Below are positions 34,310 through 41,762 of a stretch of DNA of 64,000 nt, piece by piece. This DNA comes from Nitrospira japonica (GTDB lineage: Bacteria; Nitrospirota; Nitrospiria; Nitrospirales; Nitrospiraceae), in assembly GCF_900169565.1 (NCBI RefSeq), contig NZ_LT828648.1, positions 2,048,876 to 2,112,875 of the forward strand. The letters run 5' to 3'. Under the pieces are notes generated by a model. It ran no database searches, had not been told where the DNA came from, and was given only the letters and a program-made list of their open reading frames with translations. The position numbers and the translations under genes were made by a program. The first letter of the stretch is position 1; the number at the start of each line of letters is the position of its first letter.

Positions 34310-34973
34310 GAGAGCCGCTCCGCTTCGCGTCGCCGTATTGGCATCGGGCCGCGGGTCCAATCTTCAGGCGGTCATCGACGCGATCGAAGCCGGACGGGTC
34401 GAAGCCACGATCGTGGCCGTCATCAGCAATAAGAAGGACGCTCTCGCTCTGGAACGGGCCAGAAAACACGGGCTTCCTGATGTATTCGTCGATCCCAAGC
34501 CCTTTGCCGGTCGTCCGGACAGCCGGGTGGCGTACGATCACGCGCTCTTGGACGTGCTTCGCCGGCACGACGTTGAACTCGTGTTGTTAGCGGGTTATAT
34601 GAAGATCATCACGGCCGTGCTGATCGACGCCTATGCCAACCGGATGATGAATATTCATCCATCCCTCTTGCCGTCCTTCCCCGGACTGGACGTACAAAAG
34701 AAGGCCATCGACTGGGGATGTAAACTTGCCGGCTGCACCGTCCATTTCGTCACGGAAGGCGTCGACGAGGGACCGATCATTCTGCAGGCGGCGGTTCCGG
34801 TGCTGGACGGCGACACTCCGGATACGCTGGCCGCGCGCATTCTCGAACAAGAACATCGGATCTACCCCCGCGCCGTCGAACTCTTCGCCGAAGGCCGCCT
34901 GCGGGTAGAAGGCCGCCGAGTCTTCATCGACGGAGGCAAGCCGGTGGGAGACGCGATCCTCTGCCCGTTTTGA
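34299..34973 (+). CDS. purN: Phosphoribosylglycinamide formyltransferase
   Basis: Transfers a formyl group from 10-formyl-THF to GAR in purine synthesis. The 224-residue protein shows LASGRGSNLQAVIDA, the active-site block MMNIHPSLLPSFPG near residue 116 with catalytic Asn-x-His, and the Asp-containing GCTVHFVTEGVDEGPIILQ near 145. Its start lies inside purM (11-bp overlap), indicating coupled translation. Confidence 0.95.
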   Translation: MPTKRAAPLRVAVLASGRGSNLQAVIDAIEAGRVEATIVAVISNKKDALALERARKHGLPDVFVDPKPFAGRPDSRVAYDHALLDVLRRHDVELVLLAGYMKIITAVLIDAYANRMMNIHPSLLPSFPGLDVQKKAIDWGCKLAGCTVHFVTEGVDEGPIILQAAVPVLDGDTPDTLAARILEQEHRIYPRAVELFAEGRLRVEGRRVFIDGGKPVGDAILCPF

Positions 34974-35140
34974 CCCTCTTGGGAGAAGCGGACAGGTTGA
35001 TCCGGACTTGTCCCGTATCGTTCAGCCGGCGAAACTCATACAGGTAAGAGCGAGCCAGAAGCATCCCGGTCGTCCATCGCACCATGGAATTCAAGAGATG
35101 GCTCCGGCTGTCTAGGCACATCACTTGGGATGATCCAATC

Positions 35141-35169
35141 TTGACACCCATTCTACTGGTCTGTAACTT
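35141..35169 (+). promoter_or_regulatory. Candidate promoter of the first patatin gene
   Basis: TTGACA (35141-35146), 17-bp spacer, TAACTT (35164-35169), ending 9 bp before ATG 35179. The second patatin gene has a similar arrangement, so both transcripts would have almost no leader. Confidence 0.45.
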
Positions 35170-35178
35170 CCTCATCCC

Positions 35179-36594
35179 ATGAAAAAGGCGAGCCTATGGG
35201 TACTGGTCGGGCTGATTGTCCTCTTGAGCTTGATCTTTGGGGGCGAGTACGTGCGGCCTACCATGAACGCGCCGCTTCCGAAGTGGAATCCTGAGTATGG
35301 ATATCGCTTTGCCAATCTCCCGCCGTCCGTGGAACACAGCACGGATAGCCTCTTTATGGTGGCATCGTTCTCCGGAGGCGGCGCACGGGCCTCGGCGCTG
35401 TCCTATGGCGTGCTGCGTGAGCTTGCCAAGACTCCCATCGTCTGGGAGGGGTATCGGAAAAATCTCGCCGACGAACTCAATATCATCAACGCTCTCTCAG
35501 GCGGCAGCTTCACGGCTGCGTATTATGCGCTGTACCATGACCGAATTTTCCGTGACTTTGAATCCCGATTTCTGCGAAAAAATTGGGAGCATGAACTTCG
35601 CGCGCGGATTTTGCAGTCTCCGAGAAATTGGTTGCGGCTCTTGTCCCCCTATTTCGGCCGGGCGCACATCTTTGCCGAACTCCTGGACGAAGGACTATTC
35701 GGCGGCGCCACGTTCAATGATCTCGTCTCGAGCAGCCAGCGGCCCATCATCTTTATTCATGCCTCCGACATGGCCACGGTCTCGCGGTTCGAATTCAACC
35801 AGCGGCAGTTTGATCTGATCTGTTCGGATCTCAGCAAAATGCCGTTGTCAGTGGCCACCGCGGCCTCGAGCGCTCTGCCGCTCGTCCTCAGCCCGATTTC
35901 GTTGAAGAACTATGCAGGCGAGTGCGGGCTCGATCCGCCGGCATACCTGAGCGAGACCAAACGGACTTCGTGGGGCCGAAGGCGTGCTAATGAGCTGCGG
36001 TCATATATTAATGCGGACAAACGCCCATACATCCATCTGCTGGACGGCGGGTTGGCTGACAACATGGGCATGCGCAGCGTGCTGGAACTCTCTGCCCTAG
36101 TGGACGATCTCGAAGCCACGTTCCAGATTCTCGGGGTGAAGAAAGTTCGGAAACTCGTGTTTCTCATGGTGAGCGCAGAAACCGATCCGGATCTGAGCCA
36201 TTACGAACTGGATGAACTCCCAAGTCTCACGCGCGTTTTGAATGCCTTGGTCGACATCCCGATCAACCGGTATTCCGACGATACCTTGGAACTGATGCGT
36301 CAGGCCGTCGTGCAGTGGCAGGTACAACTCCACCAGCGTGCACGGACGGAAAAAAGCGTCTTTGCACCCGATGCGGAAATCTATTTCATCGATGCCAGTT
36401 TGTCGGAGTTGGACGATCCGGTGGAGCGGGGACGTCTCATGAGCATTCCCACGAATCTGGCGCTGACCGACAGTCAAGTTGACGACCTGCTGCTGGCAGG
36501 ATCCAAGCTCATCAGGAGCGACAAGGATTTTCAGAGACTCGTGCGGGATCTTAAGATCGAAGCCGCAAAGGCTCCGATCATTTCCAGACGGTAG
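35179..36594 (+). CDS. Patatin-like phospholipase, copy 1
   Basis: Membrane-anchored lipid acyl hydrolase. The 471-residue protein has an N-terminal TM helix (about residues 6-21). Patatin motifs follow: oxyanion loop SGGGARAS near 66-72, nucleophile in ALSGGS with Ser near 107, and the dyad Asp in LLDGGLADN near 293. It is very similar along its whole length to the gene at 38346-39758, from the PTMNAPLPKW segment onward. The two copies flank a convergent SDR-PAS gene. Substrate is unknown; a role in membrane remodelling or envelope defence is inference. Confidence 0.85.
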   Translation: MKKASLWVLVGLIVLLSLIFGGEYVRPTMNAPLPKWNPEYGYRFANLPPSVEHSTDSLFMVASFSGGGARASALSYGVLRELAKTPIVWEGYRKNLADELNIINALSGGSFTAAYYALYHDRIFRDFESRFLRKNWEHELRARILQSPRNWLRLLSPYFGRAHIFAELLDEGLFGGATFNDLVSSSQRPIIFIHASDMATVSRFEFNQRQFDLICSDLSKMPLSVATAASSALPLVLSPISLKNYAGECGLDPPAYLSETKRTSWGRRRANELRSYINADKRPYIHLLDGGLADNMGMRSVLELSALVDDLEATFQILGVKKVRKLVFLMVSAETDPDLSHYELDELPSLTRVLNALVDIPINRYSDDTLELMRQAVVQWQVQLHQRARTEKSVFAPDAEIYFIDASLSELDDPVERGRLMSIPTNLALTDSQVDDLLLAGSKLIRSDKDFQRLVRDLKIEAAKAPIISRR

Positions 36595-36663
36595 GGCCAC
36601 TAAGGCGGGTGCAAACGGTCCGTGGTCGCGGCTCGCGAAGCGGGGAGGGTCGGTGCGATCCGA

Positions 36664-38019
36664 TCAGGCGACTTTCTCGTTGAGCTCGATCACCGTGAAA
36701 GATCGGGTGTCCGGGTTTTGCTGGGCGCTCCAGCGACTATTGACGGTGATACGGGAGCCGTCGCGGCGTTTATGAATCAGCTGCCCGCGCCAGGCGTTCT
36801 TTTCCTGCATTTCGCGTTCAATGTTCTGAAGGGGTTCGGGAAACTTCGTCTCGAACAAGTGATGCGTGTTTGTGCCCAAAACTTCCTGGGGCGTCCACCC
36901 GTAAATGCGTTCGGCTTCGCGGCTCCAATAGCGGATCGTTCCATCCGCGTCACGCACGATCATGGCTTCGTGCGCGGCGGGCGATGCCGCATGGACCACC
37001 CGATCTTCACCACCCCGGCGGCTTGGGTGCGCCGTGCCCGTCTTTGCCTGCGAGGCGAAGTAATCCTGATACCAGCGGACCGTGCGTTCGAGGCCTTGCA
37101 TGAATCCATAAGACGGCTTCCAATCCAGCAGGCGTTTCGCTTTTTCCGATGACAACTCCATGTGCGGAATTTCGGTGGTGCTGTCTTCTCCCAAGCGCGG
37201 TTCGTCCGGGGAGTCGAGCATTCTGCAGATGTGCTGAACGATGTCTCGAACTTCTATCCGCTCGCCGTAGGAAAAGTTGAACGCCTCTCCATAGAGCTCA
37301 GGATTTTCCGATAGCCGTTCCGCCAATAGAAGCTGCACGTCGACCGCGTCCCCGATGTAGAGAAAATCCCGCGTGAACCGGCCGTTTGAACGCAGCGTGG
37401 GGATCTGGCCCTGCATGATGCTGCGGACCACGCCGGGAATCAACCGTGTGAAGTTGAAGTCGTACCCGCCAAAATAATTGCCGCAACGCGTGACGGCTAC
37501 GGGGCACTTGAAGATTTTGCCGTACGATTGGGCCGCATGATCCTGCGAGGCTTTCGCCGACTCGTAAGGATGCAGCGGCTGGAGCGCCATATCTTCCCGA
37601 TATGGGATCTCCTGGCGTCCGTAGACCTTATCGGTCGAACTGATCACGGAAATGCATTGCGGGCGGTGTTGCCGGAGAAATTCCAAGATCTGCCAGGTAC
37701 TGAGCGCGGATGACTTGAAGCACTCCAGCGGCTCCTTTAAGACCCGATGAACGTCCGCGCCGTAGGCGGCATGGAAAAAGACGTCGACCTGATGGCGGTC
37801 GAAGATACGCTCGATCACGTGCTGATCGGCAACGCTGCCCCATTCAACCCATGTCTGGTTGTCGAGCGACTCCATGAAGAATTGGGAATTGGCTTTGTGG
37901 GAACGAACCAAGCTCACGACGTGCGCGCCGCGCGAAACCAGCCGGCGCACCAGCCATCCGCCTAAAAATCCCGTCGCTCCCGCAACCAAAGCCGTTTTGT
38001 CGGTCCAGAAATTTGTCAT
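36664..38019 (-). CDS. Nucleotide-sugar 4,6-dehydratase-like SDR fused to a C-terminal PAS domain
   Basis: The 451-residue protein uses ATG 38019. Residues about 8-330 are an extended SDR of the CDP-glucose 4,6-dehydratase (RfbG) type: NAD motif GATGFLGG near 14-20, SSTDKVYG, catalytic YESAK (Y-x3-K), RCGNYFGGYD and RLIPGVVRS. Residues about 345-450 are a PAS/PAC domain: IVRDADGTIRYWSREAERIYGW, VLGTNTHHLF and RRDGSRITVNSRW. A PAS sensor on a sugar dehydratase is unusual; PAS normally binds a small ligand or heme/flavin. It may tune enzyme activity, or the enzyme part may have become a regulator. The gene converges with the first patatin gene. Confidence 0.85.
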   Translation of the reverse strand: MTNFWTDKTALVAGATGFLGGWLVRRLVSRGAHVVSLVRSHKANSQFFMESLDNQTWVEWGSVADQHVIERIFDRHQVDVFFHAAYGADVHRVLKEPLECFKSSALSTWQILEFLRQHRPQCISVISSTDKVYGRQEIPYREDMALQPLHPYESAKASQDHAAQSYGKIFKCPVAVTRCGNYFGGYDFNFTRLIPGVVRSIMQGQIPTLRSNGRFTRDFLYIGDAVDVQLLLAERLSENPELYGEAFNFSYGERIEVRDIVQHICRMLDSPDEPRLGEDSTTEIPHMELSSEKAKRLLDWKPSYGFMQGLERTVRWYQDYFASQAKTGTAHPSRRGGEDRVVHAASPAAHEAMIVRDADGTIRYWSREAERIYGWTPQEVLGTNTHHLFETKFPEPLQNIEREMQEKNAWRGQLIHKRRDGSRITVNSRWSAQQNPDTRSFTVIELNEKVA

Positions 38020-38103
38020 GTTCGTTACCCTAGACGATTGCATTCGTGAAAACAACTCTGGATTCTACCAGCGGTGTTCAAGGGTGAACGTGGGCGTTCT
38101 CTT

Positions 38104-38235
38104 ACGCCTTCACCACCTAGGGGGTACTCGACTACGACAATTGTGCCATAGGTTGAGCGTGGTCTCGCCTAACGCGCAACGATTCATTCGATGTGGGTTC
38201 GGCCGGCACGACGAACCGCTGCGATCAGGATCTGC
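38104..38235. pseudogene. Remnant related to the 3' ends of the genes at 46185-46310
   Basis: The 19-mer ACTACGACAATTGTGCCAT occurs at 38131-38149 and 46211-46229. CGACGAACCG follows at the same 60-bp offset in both places (38209-38218 and 46289-46298), and ACGCCTTCACCAC precedes both. In the plus frame both encode LRQLCH then GF.R.DEP; in the minus frame both encode a hydrophobic tail ending VRR-[AS]-G. Only the tail is present here, without a start or signal peptide. Confidence 0.55.
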
Positions 38236-38308
38236 GAGGCCAACAGGTGACTTGGCTCCTCACAGGTAGCCCGTCCTTCTCGAAAATACTGCGACAGCCA
38301 CGCTCATC

Positions 38309-38338
38309 TTGACCCTTCGGTTCCCATCTCTGTACCCT
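38309..38338 (+). promoter_or_regulatory. Candidate promoter of the second patatin gene
   Basis: TTGACC (38309-38314), 18-bp spacer, TACCCT (38333-38338), ending 7 bp before ATG 38346. It sits at the same place as the promoter of copy 1. Confidence 0.4.
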
Positions 38339-38345
38339 GCGCGTC

Positions 38346-39758
38346 ATGAAACGAGCGGGTATTGCCATCGTCGGCATCTTGGCGCTGATCGTCTTACTGG
38401 TCCGGACCGTGGACTGGGAATTTGCCCGGCCCACGATGAATGCTCCGCTTCCGAAGTGGCATCCGGAATACGGGTACCGCTTTGCCAATCTTCCCCCCAC
38501 GGTGGATCGAAATTCGGACAGTCTCTTCATTATCGCGTCTTTCTCCGGTGGGGGCGCCCGGGCGTCGGCCCTCTCGTACGGCGTACTGAAGGAATTGGCG
38601 AAGACCCCCATCGTGTGGGAAGGCTATCGGAAGCGGCTGATCGATGAAGTGACAATGATCAATGCCCTGTCGGGCGGCAGTTTCACCGCAGCGTATTACG
38701 CGCTCTATCACGATCGCATCTTTCGGGACTTCGAATCCCGGTTTCTGCGGAAGGATTGGGAAAGCGAACTGCGCGCGCGAATCCTGCGCTCTCCGAGCAA
38801 CTGGATCCGGTTGTGGTCGCCCTACTTCGGCCGCGCCCACATCTTTGCCGAACTGCTGGACGAGGCGCTGTTCGACGGCGCCACCTTCAACGATCTGGCC
38901 TCGAGCGATCAACGGCCGATTGTCATCCTGCACGCCTCCGACATGGCGACGGTTTCGCGGTTTGAATTCAATCAACGGCAGTTCGACTTGATCTGCTCCG
39001 ATCTCAGCCAACTGCACTTGTCCGTCGCCACCGCTTCGTCGAGCGCGCTGCCGATGGTCCTCAGCCCTATTTCGTTGAAGAACTATGCCGGGCAGTGCGG
39101 ATTCGATCCTCCGCGATACCTGCTCGAGGACAACCGAAACCCGAACGGTCGTACGCGACGGAACGAACTACGCTCGTATCTCGACTCCGAGGCACGGCCA
39201 TACATCCATCTGTTGGACGGGGGGTTGGCGGACAACATCGGGATGCGTGGCGTGCTGGAGTTGTCGGCACTCGTCGATGACATCGAATCGTCCTTGGAAT
39301 TGCTGGGAGCGAAAAAGATCAAGAAGCTCGTCTATCTGATGGTGAGTGCGGAAACGATGCCGGACTTGAATCACTACAAGCTCGATGAAATCCCGAGCCT
39401 CACGCGGGCTTTGAATGCCTTGATCGACATCCCGATCAACCGGTATTCCGATGACACCTTCAAGTTGATGCGGCAGGCGGTGTCGGAATGGCGAATCCAG
39501 CTTCGGAACCGAGTCCGGACCGAGGGCGGCGTGTTCACACCGGACGTCGAGATCTACTTCATCAATGCGAGTTTGTCGGAGTTGGAAGACCCGGATGAAC
39601 AGGCCCGCTTGATGCGTATTCCGACCAATCTGGCTCTCTCCGGCAGTGAAGTCGACCATTTGATCTCCGCGGCTTCCAAGCTTCTCCGGAACGACAAGGA
39701 GTATCAGCGCCTGCTTCGTGATTTGGAGACGGAAGCGGGCAAGGGCATCATCCACTAA
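38346..39758 (+). CDS. Patatin-like phospholipase, copy 2
   Basis: The 470-residue paralogue of the gene at 35179-36594 has the same architecture: N-terminal TM helix, SGGGARAS oxyanion loop near residue 66, nucleophile Ser in ALSGGS near 107, and Asp in LLDGGLADN near 292. Long blocks are identical between copies (for example PTMNAPLPKW, SRFEFNQRQFDLICSDLS and DIPINRYSDDT). The N-terminal helix and the C-terminus differ most. Both active sites look intact, so neither copy is an obvious pseudogene. It converges with the PiT gene with 17 bp between the stops. Confidence 0.85.
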   Translation: MKRAGIAIVGILALIVLLVRTVDWEFARPTMNAPLPKWHPEYGYRFANLPPTVDRNSDSLFIIASFSGGGARASALSYGVLKELAKTPIVWEGYRKRLIDEVTMINALSGGSFTAAYYALYHDRIFRDFESRFLRKDWESELRARILRSPSNWIRLWSPYFGRAHIFAELLDEALFDGATFNDLASSDQRPIVILHASDMATVSRFEFNQRQFDLICSDLSQLHLSVATASSSALPMVLSPISLKNYAGQCGFDPPRYLLEDNRNPNGRTRRNELRSYLDSEARPYIHLLDGGLADNIGMRGVLELSALVDDIESSLELLGAKKIKKLVYLMVSAETMPDLNHYKLDEIPSLTRALNALIDIPINRYSDDTFKLMRQAVSEWRIQLRNRVRTEGGVFTPDVEIYFINASLSELEDPDEQARLMRIPTNLALSGSEVDHLISAASKLLRNDKEYQRLLRDLETEAGKGIIH

Positions 39759-39775
39759 GACTCTCGGACCTGCGA

Positions 39776-41368
39776 TTACGCGGTGAACTGTCGGATCAGC
39801 CAATAGAGTGCTCCTGATAAGGCGATGGAGATGGGGAGCGTCAACACCCAGGCTGTAAGAATATTCCGGACCGTGGTCCAGCGCAGGCCGGAGTGATTGG
39901 CGGCCATGGTTCCGGCGACACCGGACGACAGCACTTGCGTGGTGCTGACGGGCAATCCAAAAACGTCGGCGGCACCGATCGTGCCCATTGCCACTAACTC
40001 GGCCGCTCCTCCCTGCGCGTAGGTCAGATGAGCCTTCCCAATGCGTTCGCCCACCGTGACGACGATGCGCTTCCATGCGACCAGCGTGCCCAGCCCAAGG
40101 GCAATGGCCACGACGATTTTGACCCAGATAGGGATGAATTTCGTCGCTCGATCGAGCGCATGGCGGTACTGCTTCAGGACCTGCACCTCTTCGGCCGAAA
40201 AAGCAGGAGTCTTCGACTTGTCCATTTTACGCAGCGCTTCATTCATGAGGTACATATCGTTGCGGATGTTGCCTTTCATCTCGTCAGGCACGTTTCCGTA
40301 GGTGCCGTACTCCGCCACCTGACTCGCGATGGAATTCATCAGGCCTTGCAGCGAGGGAAGCGTGGTCGCGTCCAGTTGTCCCGTCTGCACATAGCGGGTC
40401 ACACGTGACCGCACGTCCTGTTCGACGGTCGGCTGGGCTGAAGCCGTGTGGTCGACCATGATTTGAGAGGCCTGCTGCGAGATGCCTACGAAACTTTGCA
40501 CATGAGCGGCCGGGACCGCCCGGTCAAGGGCATAAGCCATGGGTACGGTGCCGATCAGAATCAGCATGATCAGCCCCATTCCCTTCTGGCCGTCATTGGA
40601 TCCGTGGGCAAAACTGACGCCGGTGCAGGTCAATACGAGCAAGCTGCGTATCCACAGCGGCGGCGGTTGTTGGCCTTGGGGTGCGCGAAACAATGCGGGA
40701 TTGTTCGCAAGACGCTTCATGACCAGAAGAAGCAGGGCGGCGCAGATGAAGCCGATGAGAGGAGACAAGAGCAGCGAATAACCGATCTTCGTGGCTTGCC
40801 CCCATTCTATGCCGCTCGTGGGGCTGCCGGGGTGCATGAGCTGGTTAGCCAAACCAACGCCGATGATTGAACCGATCAATGTATGCGAACTGGAGGCGGG
40901 CAATCCCAGGTACCACGTCCCCAGGTTCCAGAGAATCGCGGCGATGAGCAATGCAAATACCATGGCGAATCCGGCGCCCGTTCCCACTTGGAGAATGAGT
41001 TCGACGGGAAGCAGGGCGATGATGCCAAACGCGACCGCGCCGCTTGAAAAGAGGACGCCGAGAAAATTCCAAAATCCGGACCAGAGCACGGCGGCCTGCG
41101 GAGGGAGCGAGTGGGTGTAAATGACGGTCGCCACCGCATTGGCGGTATCATGGAACCCGTTCACAAATTCGAATCCCAGTGCAATGAGGAGGGCGATGCC
41201 CAAGAGTACGTACGGAAGTTCCACGCCGATCCGGATCGACGATAGGTCCAAAAATAATTCATAGCCGGCGTAGGTGAGTCCTGCAGCCAACGTAGTCGCG
41301 ATGAACACCAGAATCGGACGACTTGAAGCGGAAGACTCGGCGGGGAAGGTGGTAGTCGCGGTGTGCAT
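39776..41368 (-). CDS. pit: Low-affinity inorganic phosphate transporter, PiT family
   Basis: Imports phosphate as a neutral metal complex with H+ or Na+. The 530-residue protein has about ten TM helices in two inverted PD001131-type repeats: GFEFVNGFHDTANAVATVIYTHSL near residue 65 and SFAHGSNDGQKGMGLIML near 255. The characteristic GLPASSSHTLIGSIIG block is near 155 and the second copy, GLPVSTTQVLSSGVAGTMAANHSGL, near 475. A cytoplasmic loop of roughly 110 residues separates the halves, longer than in minimal Pit proteins. It is divergent from ppk1. Confidence 0.92.
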   Translation of the reverse strand: MHTATTTFPAESSASSRPILVFIATTLAAGLTYAGYELFLDLSSIRIGVELPYVLLGIALLIALGFEFVNGFHDTANAVATVIYTHSLPPQAAVLWSGFWNFLGVLFSSGAVAFGIIALLPVELILQVGTGAGFAMVFALLIAAILWNLGTWYLGLPASSSHTLIGSIIGVGLANQLMHPGSPTSGIEWGQATKIGYSLLLSPLIGFICAALLLLVMKRLANNPALFRAPQGQQPPPLWIRSLLVLTCTGVSFAHGSNDGQKGMGLIMLILIGTVPMAYALDRAVPAAHVQSFVGISQQASQIMVDHTASAQPTVEQDVRSRVTRYVQTGQLDATTLPSLQGLMNSIASQVAEYGTYGNVPDEMKGNIRNDMYLMNEALRKMDKSKTPAFSAEEVQVLKQYRHALDRATKFIPIWVKIVVAIALGLGTLVAWKRIVVTVGERIGKAHLTYAQGGAAELVAMGTIGAADVFGLPVSTTQVLSSGVAGTMAANHSGLRWTTVRNILTAWVLTLPISIALSGALYWLIRQFTA

Positions 41369-41762
41369 GTGGCCTCCTAATTGTGAACGTCAGGACAGTC
41401 ACATAGTGCATCCGCGGAGTTACCGTTGTGTTACAAGGGAGAGGCGAGAACATTAATAAGTTGGAGAGAACAATCGCGTCAAAAAGTGTGCCGGACAATT
41501 TCTGCGGTTGACGTTTTCCGAATCGCTTGAAAGAATTGGGCACAAGGGCCGGATTTCACGACGGGGGCGCACTCATGGCTCGGGGATACTCACAGTCAAT
41601 TCCATGAAGTTCATGCAGAGTTAACCGTGGTGTGATAGCACCGTAACTGTTTGGAATTGTGATGGCACTAGGATAGCGTCCGGCGGACCTAGCCCGGATC
41701 GTGGCACGTCTCGCTGTTCAAAGAGGCCATCGAATGATCATTCACCTTGTCGCAAGCACACC
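41369..41762. promoter_or_regulatory. 394-bp divergent control region between PiT and ppk1
   Basis: It contains a GTTAC direct repeat with 11-bp period (41419-41423 and 41430-41434) near the PiT start. It also has a dyad-like GTTAACCGTGGTG...CACCGTAAC at 41620-41646. Period-11 repeats are the geometry of PhoB/PhoP boxes, but the sequence is not a clear Pho box. Confidence 0.35.
41663..41678 (+). promoter_or_regulatory. Candidate sigma-54 promoter of ppk1
   Basis: TGGCACTAGGATAGCG has the -24 GG and -12 GC dinucleotides at the correct 12-bp distance and a perfect TGGCAC. The -12 box reads TAGC instead of TTGC. The predicted start is about 74 bp before ppk1. Confidence 0.4.

Noticed and set aside
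34924-35175. Minus-strand frame of 83 codons between purN and the first patatin gene
   Set aside because: Overlaps the purN 3' end and the patatin promoter, with no ribosome site; not convincing as a gene.
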